This document shows positions 13,401 to 25,100 of a DNA stretch of 64,000 nucleotides, piece after piece; position 1 is the first letter of the stretch; every line of letters starts with the position of its first letter. The notes beneath the pieces are model-generated. The model had not been told where the DNA came from and did not search any database. It worked only from the letters and a program-made list of their open reading frames with translations. The stretch comes from Rachycentron canadum (lineage: Eukaryota; Chordata; Actinopteri; Carangiformes; Rachycentridae), in contig CM076648.1 in the NCBI GenBank assembly GCA_038496675.1, positions 16,884,824-16,948,823 on the forward strand, written 5' to 3'. Made by a program: the position numbers and the translations under genes.

Positions 13401-16400
13401 GATTTCTCAGTTTGTGTAATTTATCACATTTGGGTCAGTTGAAATGGTCTAAATCTGTTGTAGCGGCTAATCTTTTCTCCAACACACATCAGATGACTCT
13501 TGCTGAGAAGTAAATTTTGTTTCGCTTTAGCTTGAGCAGCAATGATGGTACACATTGTAAACTTTATTTAGCTCCATCTTGAGGTTGTTTTGTGCGCTCT
13601 ATGCGGATTATCATTTTGATTGCACTAAATAAATAACAGCTTATTTTGGGATTTCCTTTTGTTTACACTCAAAATATTTTCTTGCGGAAACTCCTAACTA
13701 AATTGCATGTCTCTGCATGTCACCTCGTCAGCCACAGTTTTTGTTGCCAGCTTCAGAATACTTATGCCTGACTGAGGACTAATGCATTTCTCTTAACCAG
13801 GCACTGTTTTTCAAAATGATGCACTATTACTATTATGTAATATTAGATTTTACATTGGCTTAAATCCTCCTGTAAAATGATGCTGTGGAGGTGAACTGTG
13901 CAGACTTTCTTGTACACAGGTTTAAAGAAGCAGTTCACATTTGAAAACAGTCCTCAATGGCCATATTTACACTGCAAGAGAAAAATGACATGTCTCAAAA
14001 AAAAACAAACAAAAACAACAAACTGCAGTTTTGCATGATGTGCTAACAATTTGTCTCAAACCTTTGTTTCCCATGTCTTAAATCTGAGTCACGTCAAGAA
14101 CTCTTCGTGTCCAGAATGCAGATAGAGAATCAGTACTTCAGCCATATTTGTATGTATTTGTGGTTTTAAGGCAGACATGACAAAATATGACCCTGTCATT
14201 TAAGTTTTTCCAAAGCTGCAGAGGTCTCTCACGTGAACAATGTTGTGTTTGCTCACCTTGTGAGGAATCTTTTAAGAAAGGTATTTGTAACTTGTGTTGC
14301 TTGGAGGTAGTATAAAATGATACGCTGATCATCAACAGTCGGGACGCTCTGGAACTTTGGCAGCTTTCAATGTGCAGGTCTCCTGAGAGCTGACGTCTAT
14401 TTATAAAGGCACTTTGTCTTCTAACTTTAGTATCCCGTGCTCTGCACAACTCTGGTCTGAATATGGACTAACATTCTGACACCAAGGAGCCATAATGAGC
14501 AGCTTCAAGTTATAGCAGAGATCAACTGGAGGCTTATGCTTTGTCTCCATTTATTCAACCTCCCCGCAAGACCTGTGCTGAGCAGGTCATCACATTTATA
14601 AGTTTTTTCAGTACTTTCCATTGGAGGATATTCTGCACAAGCTTAGCCAGTTCCTGGTCTTTGCTGAAATCCCCAACATTGAGCTTTAATTGGCCTTCCA
14701 GGAAATAGAATAGCATCCATGACCTTGAATTAGTGGTGGATGCATTGAGCTATACTGTCAGCTGATGGGTGGTGAGTTGAGCTGCTTATCTTGGTGTTGT
14801 AGGACTTTATTTTTAACACTGACAACATCTGACAGGCTCTGGGAAACTGTGAAAGACCTCAGAGACTGCAGGATGAGTGGCACTTAGGGAACATGAGGAG
14901 CTGAGGGCTCTAGATGCAAGACTGAGCAGCAACACACAATACTTTTTTGTAATTTGCAGGGGAATGTGCACATGAAGTCACAGCAGAGAGGAAGGGTGGA
15001 GTTGGTGATAATGAGGAAGTCTGTGTAGTGTTGACATTTTAGCAGGTGGTGCAGACAGTTAAATCAGAACCAGCATATTCCTCTGCAGAAGAGAGAGCAT
15101 GAACAGGAAGCTGAAGAAAAAAAACAAGACAAGCTGGAGAAGGACGATGTGGACAGTAACATGGAGGGAGTGAAAGATTGTATGACATCAACACAGAGTA
15201 TTTGGCCTACATTTAGTCTTGTGTTGTGTTCTTTGTCCTGGAACAAATCAGGTACCTCAGCTTTCATCAAGAGTATTCCTGCAAGGTTTAATCACTGTGG
15301 CTGAGGATTGTGCATTGTAACCAAGAGAGCAGAAAAACAACACATAGCTGGCCTCATTTCTTTCCCAGCAGGAAGTATCAGTGGTGAAAGCCCAGCTGTA
15401 TCTGATATTAGTGAGACAAGCAGCTCCAACCTTTGTACCACAGCTTTTCACTTCCTGTAAGGTTAGATTTGTTTAAATAACAACAGTCTGTTATCAGGTC
15501 ATTATAAACCAGCTTTCAACCTGTTTGGCTTATGTAGACAAACATTTATCGATCAGTAAAGAGAATTTAATAGGATGGGTACAGAAGCAGTTCACCATGA
15601 CCACCAGGATCACGTTAGTTTAATATTTATGGGTAACACATCTGCTGCATTACGTTTATCTGACCCTGTATATTAAGATTTTACCTACTAAACATTGTCA
15701 TCTAACCAATTATTAAGATTGATTGAACTACCCACTGGTACAGTTAAAATTGGCACTAATTTTAATAGAAATACTTTAGTAATTTATATAAGGAGCACTT
15801 TCATACTTGAGTATGTTTTGCTTACAAATACTTAAAAGTGACATTTTAACTGTTGCACCTTTTATATTTGGGTTACTGCTGAAAGATAAAAGGAGTCAGT
15901 TTTTTCATTTTAATTAAGCTACTTTAAAAATGTATCCACTGAGGTGGATGAAGACTAATGTACCTCTATACACATTCTGGTAAAGAAACAATCCACCTCG
16001 ACTCAACATTTCAGGATTAAGCATTACTCAGTAAAGCATATAGCCTCTGGGTTTCCTGTACACAAGAAGCCCAAAAAAAACAGACAAAAAAAAAATACCC
16101 CTTTCTTGTCAAGAAGACACGACTCCTCCCTCTGATCCCAGAACTGACTCTGACAATGTCAACACAGCCCACAGGAAACCATTATTTCCACATAGTCTGA
16201 TGTTATCATCTTGTTGCGTTGTCTCATACAATTTATGCTTTAGAGAAATATGGAAATACACAGGGAGGCTGCCTGTGACAGGCACATGAAATAGCATGCA
16301 TTTCCACACCTTATTTGTTAACATAGAAATGAGCCACTATTACATAAGCGAAACAGGAAAAATTATGGCTTGTCTTATGCAACCCTGCTCATTGTGATGC

Positions 16401-16659
16401 AGTTGAAAAGCAGGTTGGAAAGTTCGCACAGTAAACAGCTATGAGATGCAGCTACTATTAGCTGCTGATTCAAAGTTTATGTCCCTCAGCACTTGCTGCG
16501 TATTTTTGTCTGCTTACTTGGACATTAAAAGAGTCAAGAGGGGGCAACGCCACCGTCAGCACCTCTCCAACAAGGATCACGTGCCTGTGCTGTCATACAA
16601 AATCAAGTGACTAAAGTGTGCGAGGTCAGAGAGCAGGAAATAAAGAGAAGAAACATGCT
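10426..16659. other. intergenic DNA downstream of mapk6, no gene recognised
   Basis: No recognisable gene. Some splice-site-bounded open stretches occur (for example 12957-13004 and 15033-15303 on plus), but none matches a family I know. Treated as non-coding. Confidence 0.55.
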
Positions 16660-18009
16660 AAACTATTTGCCAGTAATTTTTATTTTGAGATATTTTGTAG
16701 AACAGGGGAACCAATGATTACAAAAAAAAAAAAAAAAGTCCATAAGTGTTCTACATGCTACACCTTAACCTAATTCATCATGCTTGCCTGGAAAAAGTAC
16801 ATATAAATTTAACAAAAAACGTACAATTAAAACTGATGTACATTATACTCACCATTAACTTTACTTTTAATGTACCTTTCTCTTGCTTCCATGCACGCAA
16901 TTGTTTTACATTACATTTAGATAAAAAATTAAGACTTTTAGGCGCTTCTTTAAACCATAAAGCAGTTTTTCCACTAAAAACAGAACGCACCTATAAATTA
17001 AAAAAAAAAAACAAAAAAAAAAAACTGAACAGAAAGAATGATATCCATTAGGACAATATTGATGGAAAAATGGAAAATCCTCAACTTCTTTTAGAACATA
17101 AGATGAATTTGCGTCCTACCATAAAACAAAGGAACACTTACACGCCCATATAGTGCCGAAATGAAAATGGAAGTCTGTCCAACTCCTCAATCTTCAATAA
17201 TCACATTGAAATAACACATTTTGATAAAATAAATATCGCACATCTGCTAGAAATAAATAATGATTACTGAAACACCTCACTATGTTAAATGCTAAAGTGA
17301 GACAGATTTCATCTACGCGACCACTTCATTTCATGGTATGAGGATGGTCATGTGTGTAAAGCACTAGTGCGGCTTCGAGTGTCTCTCGCGGCTGTTACCT
17401 TGAGGTAGATAACACATTTACATTAACGCCTACGATAATGGTTGCTGCTGGCATCATGTGTCAGATTTACAGTATGAAAGGGTTATAAAGGAAGCTTTCT
17501 TTGGGGAAAAATGTTATAAAGTCAAAAAATAAAAAATAAAATAAAAAGACAACTCTTCTCCTCTTTCTCTTGTGTATCCCATCCCAGGAGAGGCTGCTTG
17601 AAAGCACTTTAAAAGCCTACAGCAATGTTAACGTCGACCATCCTTCTTTTAGTCACACCCAACAGCCAAACTACATCTAAATCTTCTCCTCCTGCCCATC
17701 TCTCATCTAACTACTTCACTTCTCTCTGTTCATCTGCAGTACTTAAATGTGCGAGTGACATGCCAGTTTAGCAATGAGGGCGTAGACATTAATCCATGAA
17801 GGCCTGGTGATCAAGGCTCAGAGTGACCAAAACTCTTTAAATATAATAATTCACCCCTCAACTCTTAAAAAACAAAACAAAATAATAATTAAAAGCAACC
17901 ATAATAAAAAAAGGTATGAAATGATTCAAGTACAATAATATACCATATTATTAAAAAACATAAAAACAAAACTGTCTAGATTTTGCACTGTGAGGGAGGA
18001 TATATTTCT
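16660..18009 (-). other. mapk6: probable mapk6 3' UTR
   Basis: Follows the mapk6 stop codon on the minus strand. The first canonical AATAAA I find downstream is at 16684-16679, predicting a 3' UTR of about 1.35 kb. It is AU-rich with several oligo-U tracts on the sense strand, as expected for a message of rapidly turned-over signalling proteins. Plus-strand ORFs here are low-complexity and not credible. Confidence 0.5.
16679..16684 (-). terminator. mapk6: candidate mapk6 poly(A) signal (AATAAA)
   Basis: Canonical hexamer on the minus strand (TTTATT on plus), about 1.33 kb past the stop codon. It is the first such hexamer seen in the downstream flank. Alternative non-canonical signals could be used earlier. 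Confidence 0.45.
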
Positions 18010-19104
18010 TTAATTAAGATGCTTAAAGATGCTGCTATAGGTTTTGTGGGCAATTTGTGGGGAGCATTTGACAGCACAGGGGGTGAGGGACGCCTGGATG
18101 GATTTTAGAGGCAAGTCATCGGTGCTGTCAAAGCCAGGCAGGGCCAGAGAGTCCAGCTGCATATTAAGCACAATCTCCGTATTCTTGCCGTGGAAGCTCT
18201 CATCCAGCTCTCTCCCCTCTGAGGGCTCCGTCTCCGGGCTGGCCACAGTCTCTCCGACCCCCTCTTCCTTCCGGCTGAACAGGCGGTCCAGGTAGCTGGT
18301 GTAAGTGCTCTCCTTCTGGAAGTGGTCGTCTTTGCCAATGTCCCAGCATGCTTCATCTATCAAACAGCCGTTCTCCCCGACTCTCTCCCCGGAGCCGAAG
18401 CTCTCCCAGGGGTGAGTGGGCCAGGCGCTGTCCCCGCAGACAACGCCTGACCCTCCTCCACCCAACTGGGCAAGGTTTACCAGGCACTTCTCCTCCTTCT
18501 CCTGACTTATGGACTTGGACATGGAACCAGAGCGGGGAGCCTCCAGCTGGGAGACAGAAGAGTTGAGCTCATTCAGGAGACCCACTTCACTGAGCAGGGC
18601 CACCTCCGGACAGGGCTCTGGCTGCAGGCTCAGTTTAATGGTGCTGGCGATGAAGGAGTCGAAGTCAAAGCCTGGGTTCTGCTGGCTTTGAGTCTTCTCA
18701 GTCTGGTGTTTCTCCTGCTCTCTGTCCTTCTCCACCGGACTCTGGGTCTTCTCTGCCTCCTGCAGTGCGATCTGGGCCTTCACCAGCCCATTCTTCTCGC
18801 ACTTGCTCTTAGCCTTGCGGTCTGCCTTCTCCTTGCTCTGCTGCTCCTTCCAGTTGGAGAGGTCAATAATGAGCTTGGGCTCGTAGTAGTGGTTGACTTC
18901 GCTGTCCCTCCAGATGAGGTTGTCCAGGTAGGAAGGCGACACAGCCTTGTAGTTACAGGTGTGGCTACACTGCAAGTCACAGTATTTGTTCTCGTGATGG
19001 TCGTCTTGCCAGGATCGCTCTGGTGGGAACAGACTGGAGTAGTCGAAGGATGGCTCATCCAGGAACTTCTCCCGATCTCCATCAGCATATTTACGAGGAT
19101 CCAC
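18010..19104 (-). CDS. mapk6: mapk6 terminal coding exon 7 (C-terminal tail, residues 394-757)
   Basis: Starts at TTTGCAG|GTGGATCC (VDPRKYADGDREKF). It holds the ERK3-specific tail, including ENKYCDLQCSHTCNYK, VNHYYEPKLIIDLSNWKEQ, GFDFDSFIA, LNELNSSVSQLE, STYTSYLDRLFSRKE, SIQASLTPCAVK and the terminal TYSSIFKHLN. These blocks are conserved with mammals. The stretches between them, such as a GGGGSG run, are divergent and account for the extra length. The stop TAA is at 18010-18012. Confidence 0.97.
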   Translation of the reverse strand: MDPRKYADGDREKFLDEPSFDYSSLFPPERSWQDDHHENKYCDLQCSHTCNYKAVSPSYLDNLIWRDSEVNHYYEPKLIIDLSNWKEQQSKEKADRKAKSKCEKNGLVKAQIALQEAEKTQSPVEKDREQEKHQTEKTQSQQNPGFDFDSFIASTIKLSLQPEPCPEVALLSEVGLLNELNSSVSQLEAPRSGSMSKSISQEKEEKCLVNLAQLGGGGSGVVCGDSAWPTHPWESFGSGERVGENGCLIDEACWDIGKDDHFQKESTYTSYLDRLFSRKEEGVGETVASPETEPSEGRELDESFHGKNTEIVLNMQLDSLALPGFDSTDDLPLKSIQASLTPCAVKCSPQIAHKTYSSIFKHLN

Positions 19105-22100
19105 CTGCAAAGACACAACAGCCACTATTTAGCCTTTTGTTTTAAGTCAGTGATGAGCAAGGGATTTTCTTGCCCCCGTGCATATACTTTAATGTATCCT
19201 CAAATTTGAGAACAACATTTTCACACAACCTTTAGTAGAGTAAAAATAAATTGTTTCAACTGCAGATAATTGTCAAAATTCAAACACACCTGGACCTCCT
19301 CCTCATCTGTTACATCAGAGAGTGCTCTTGGGTCAACCTGAACTTCGTCTGGGTCATGAGTGCTGTGCAAGTGCCAGTCTGCCTCTGACAGCTGGCTTTC
19401 ATGATACCTGAAATGTGAAAGAGAGAGGCTTCAGTATATATACACAGAATGACTCAAAAATAAAAAGCTCCAGTACAGGATCTGAAAATGCCTGTTAAAA
19501 ATGAAGAGGGCAGATATTTAACTGTCACCAAATCTAGACACAGCAAGACAAGGAATACCTGTCCCAGGTGTGGCTGTGGCTCTGGTCCATGAGCAGGATA
19601 TCATCTACTTCATCCTCAATGTGGAAGGGGTGCAGAGAGACAGGCTCGTCCAGGGGGAAGGAGTAGTCAGCCATATAGGGGTGGGCCAGGGCCTCCTCTG
19701 CAGTCAGACGATCCATGGGGTTGAATGTCAGGATTTTCTCCAGGAAATCCAGGGCTACAGAGAAAGAGCACAATCAGATCATTATGAAACATGAACTGTG
19801 ATGTATGACAGATAGAACTGTGACCCCCATCATTGGTGTGTGTTCATGGGTGGTTCATGAGCCTGCGAGTAGTTCCTGAATGAATAGAGAAGTGGTACTC
19901 ACCCTGGGGGCTGACATCAGGCAGCAGCTTGGCCAGAGGTGTGTGAGGCTTGGACATGTCATTGCGGGTGAAGACAGGGATGACACTGTGGAGCTCCTGC
20001 CGGTCTTCCTCTCGCAGTACAGGGATGGACTCTAGGATCAGCTGCATCTGCTCCAGTTCATGTGCTCCTAAAACACCAGGAAGGCAAAGATTAGCCACTT
20101 TCTTCGAAGAGTTATACAACATCCAAGTTCTGCATGACTGTGTGAGTTTGTTTTGAGCAGGCTGAGCGCAGCAGATCATGAGAACAGTGATGTTATTTGC
20201 CTTGTGTTCAGCTTAGGGCAGTTTCAACAAACAAGAACAGTCTGTCTCTCCCATCTCCAGATGGATTTGTAAAGGAGAGTATCAAGGACGGTAAAAGCAG
20301 AGTACAGAGAACTGTGGGCCCGCGTTCTGTCTTTAGCAGTTTTTTCCACTAAATGCATTTTGTAGCAGCAGCCTGCTTCAGAATCTAATGAAATATCACG
20401 AAGTTGCAACAGCACGACTTTGCACGGGGCTTTCAATTTGAAGCCAAGTCTACCAGAGGTGGAGACACACCCATGCACATACTCAATCTGAACTGATGCC
20501 TCTGGTCTATATGTGTATGATGAAAGAGTGAAAGGAGAAATAAGAAGAAGAAAAAAAGAAACCAGATCAGAAGACACACAGGTTCACTACAGTGATGCTA
20601 AAGATCATTAGCAGTGTAGAAAACATCAGCTGCAGCTACTTATCATAGTCTGTGCTCAGCATTGCTTTCTGTGGTTAAAATGAAAAGTCACCAGTGGTAC
20701 ATCGTGTCAGCACTTACTCACTGTTAATTCTGTAACTTTCAGTCTGACCTCAATTAAACTTGGCTGTTGTCTGCATGTGCGCTCTCTAGACAGTAAGCAC
20801 TTGTCAAAGGTGGTTTGAGAGGGCAGGAGCTCCACTCTGGAACATCATTGTATAACCATGAAATAACTGATTGTTTTGGTTCATACAAGGTGTTATTGAC
20901 TATCAGGACAAACATATGCCTCATCAGATTAATGCTACACATTTACCTTAGAATCAAATTGCCTGCTTGTCAGTTGTGTATGAGCTGTTACTGTGAGTCA
21001 GACATGAGAAACTGAGTCAACATTCACCTGCAAAGAGGGTTTTCCCTGTGAGCATCTCAGCAAAGATGCAGCCAGCGGCCCACATGTCGATGGCTTTGGT
21101 GTAGTTGTTAGGAGAGAGCAGCAGGCGAGGGGATCTGTACCACTTGGTGACCAGACCCTCAGAGAGATGACCCTGTGTTAGGAGACAGGACATATTTAGT
21201 GGGTAAAGAAGGATTCAAGAAAACATGACTCAGTGGTATTTTACAAAATAATTTTTTTTAAAAATTCATTTAGTTACAGTCTGCTGTTTCTCTCAGTAAG
21301 AGATAAGTGTGATTACATTACTTCATGTGCCATCCAGCACTGCTGCCAACACGAGTCCCAAAGTAAACCATGCCTGCTGGTCTATGCTAAACTTCATAAA
21401 TCCTGTGCTGTCTCCTTGATGGACCTACTCTGAGTTGGTCACGTACACAACACGGTATGGAGACAAAAACCCCAGAGAGAAAAGAGATAAAAAGGGGGGA
21501 GATCAGACACGTGCGGGCCCTGTCAGCAGTCAGAGAGCAGGATAATCCCCTGCTGCCACACACTGACACACAAGTTACACCAATCTGCACTCCTCTGTCA
21601 CACAGTGCCTGACTATTCACAAACACAAAGGAAACTGACCTGTGGGAGTGAGTGAGTGAGTGAGTGAGTGAGTTTACACACCAGGATTCTGGGGGGAGGG
21701 GAGGTGGTAAAACAACACCCTTGCTGAATTTACCCCTCATGCAGAGGTAGTTTGTGGCGAGACCAAAATGGTCAGCTAACCACTGAGCCAGGCTTCTATT
21801 TCTGCCCTAATTTAGTTGCAAGTGGTTGATGTCACACTATCCTGGTGTACATCACTGCTCTGCACGCCCTTGTTTTGATAGGCCTATATATGACACACCA
21901 TGTAGACTGGATATAACTCCCTCCTTCAGGTACCCCACTAATGTGTGTCTGTGTCTAGCTGTGGCTTTTCAGTTGTTCATTTTGTAAAGAGGTCGAGGGC
22001 AATTATTTGGTAGCATCTCACAGAGGCTGGTCAAACCTTCTGGCTAAAAACTGCAGGGCTGTTAGAACCCATTTCAAGAAATGGCTAATAAATTGGTTGA

Positions 22101-25100
22101 GAAAGTGGAGAAATATGCAACAAACTTTGCAGAGCATTGCATAGATAAGGTCAGCTTGAAAGTGTCGGGTCATTGCATAAGGACAACTCTGTGTACCATG
22201 GACTCTGAACTTAAATGTAGCCGATTAGAGTCTGCCTACCAGCTAAAGGCATAAAGTGCATTCCAGCTCTTTTACTTATTTTCTAATTGGGCCACTCACC
22301 TTTTAGACACACTGGCATTCAGGCACCAGCCATCTCAATACCTCTGGCAACAATAGGTGAATAACTTGATCACCCGATTAGATCATGCTGATATTTAATT
22401 ACTCATAATAGTCTTCTTCAATGTGTGAGACAGCAATTTTTAGCAGGTCAGGACAGATGTCAGTAAAGGTGATTGATGTAGAGTCAGTGAGATCATCCCC
22501 AGCCAAGCCTCCATTTCCAGGGTAGAGCAGTGCTGCTTCACAGACGCTGGCGACTAAAGATCAAAATGATAGATGTGCTTACTGGCACTGAATTTATTTT
22601 AGTTTTATCCCAATCCACCTACACATACATGAATAATTTCATGGGTAAACTAGCACTATAAATAGAAGAATAAGCAGAGCCTCACTGCTGTCTCACAACA
22701 TATTAGACATATGGACTTAATTAACAGATAAATTATATCAAATTTATTTCAATTGGGCCATGGTTAAACACCGCTACATCTCTTTTCAGCTTGATATAAA
22801 ATAAGTGAAACCACATTTGTGAAATCCATCAAGTCCAACTCCATCAGTTTCTCCAGTTAGATCCTGTGAAGTCTGGTGCCAGACAGGCCTGTTGCTGGCT
22901 GAGTAATTGGGTCAAATGTGTGTGTGTGCGTGTTTTGAGTGTGCTCTTGCAGTTGTGTGGCAGAAAGGACCTCTGTGAACCCTCTTCTAATAACATTCCT
23001 GAAAACTTCCCAGTTATTATCTCTATAGCATCTCAAATGACTGAATATTGCACTAAGCCACAGGCTAAGAGAAAGTCCTAGAGTCAAGAGTTTTTCAAGC
23101 TTATATAGTTGTACAACCATTTGAATGTACAGTAAACATGCAAGAAGACTGTTGCTGTTTAACATCAATACATTTTTTATGTCCCAAACAAGTTTGTATT
23201 AACTTCTAGTCTTCAAAAGAAAAGACTTAGATCTAGTAAATGATTTGTAAAGTTCAAAGCAGATTATTTGACATTGTTTTTGCATTGATATAATGCAAAA
23301 ACTAGACTGGATTTCACTTATAAAATAATGTTTTGCCACACTGAGCAGATGTGATCTCACTCAGCTAAAGTACACAAATGTGTCACACTACCCTGGAGAA
23401 GTTTACAGCCCCAGCCACCCTCATTTAAAACAAAAACAGCTTACTTAAGCACAACCAATGCTAAACCTAAATGAGGGAGTGTTATATCTGCAGTATTCTT
23501 TCTTTGTCTTGTTAAATGGCAGGCTACAACTGGAAATGAACACAGGCTTTAGATCAGCTTCAAATAAGGCCCTGAGCAAGGCTCCCACAACAAGACAAAG
23601 AGTTGGCTGGGAAAAGGAGGGGAATCAGGGTTGTAGAGGTTGGATGAGTGCACGTGAATTCTTGTCATTCTTGATCCTGGGCCACCATGAGGGTCGGCCT
23701 TAAAACAAAGCCATGCCAGATTAATACAAGCCTAAAGGGAATGGTGAGGAGCGATTTTTTTTTTTCAACCCAAGCAATATTTAAAAAAAAAAAAAAAAAA
23801 AGGAATGTAGGAGGAAAAGGTGGAACAAATGCCTTGTGGCTACACAACCAATCCATGAATCTAGATACCACATTGCTGAAACTACGGCAGGTTCACGGGA
23901 AGAGAGCGCTGCTTTATTTAGAAACAACGTTATTCAAATAACATGAACTCAGCCACCCAGTTGCTATGGCTCAACATAGGGTGGCTGTGAGCAGATTGGC
24001 CACTAGTGGTTTTGCCCTAATGTCTGTTTAACACTGAAACCAACAGTTTTTTTTTTTTATGCCTACACACATCACTGGGCACCAGCGTCAGGTGGGGGTG
24101 ATGAGTTCATTTTTAAACAAGCCTCACTATCATTCGGAGATACTAGATACACAAAGACACTATCAGATAGGTACCATGAAAAAAAATTGTTGGTAGATAT
24201 CTCAGTGCATCCACCCCCACCACATTACTATTGTTATCATTACAGAGACAGACAAAACACAGCACTGCTCTTTAGAAAGGAAAGAAGGGTCAATCTGACT
24301 ACAGCATTTGTATCCTTGACAAAAACTCAGCAGCAGTAGTCTGCTGCATTACTACAGCAGAGAATAGTCAAACACAAGAGAGCTGACCCCAGCCAAGCAG
24401 CTTTTCAATACCCACTTGCCAGCATGTTTCCCATCAGGAAAAACTGCTTATATAGAGGGAAAAAAAGCCCACATGGCAAACCCTGATGCAAGGGAGGAGT
24501 GCAGTTATGTTGGGTGGGTGGCTACAGAGAATGATGTGTGAGAAACTCACTTCTTCCCAGCAACCACAAGCCCTCGCCTTCCCCTTTCTATTGCAAATAG
24601 ACCCATTGTCTCCACTTAAGATATGACTAACATGAGAATATAAAAGTCATAGCTGAAAATGTGACAGGCCCGCGGGTAGTGGTGGGCTGAGAATGAGCAG
24701 TTCTGGTAAACAAGTGTGTGTAAGTCTGCCTCAGAGTAATGTAAGATGTGGCAGGATCCTGTCCGCGTAAGGGATATGAATGAGGCTGTGCCAGTCAGAG
24801 GGATCACGTCACGTGAACCACTTCAGAGCCTCAGATGACTAATCTGAGACACGTGTAAGCATCTGACTGCCTCAGTGCTCTAAGAAGATCCAGCAGCCAC
24901 AGCAAGAGAGGGAAAGAGAGAGAGTGGGGGTGGGGAGACTTTCCAACCTAGATTTCCTCACATCACACCACCATATGGCCTTCGACTGGAATTTCCTCAT
25001 CCCTTTATAGTAATAGGTGACTGAAACACACAAGTGCAATACAGGCCCTCCACCTGGCTGCAATAAACAAGGTGATCCATACTCTTCTCACACTAAAGAC

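Noticed and set aside
18688..19209. 173-codon plus-strand ORF antisense to mapk6 exon 7
   Set aside because: It is the mirror of a conserved coding exon; Leu/Val-rich composition arises from the antisense of Asp/Glu/Lys codons. No independent support.
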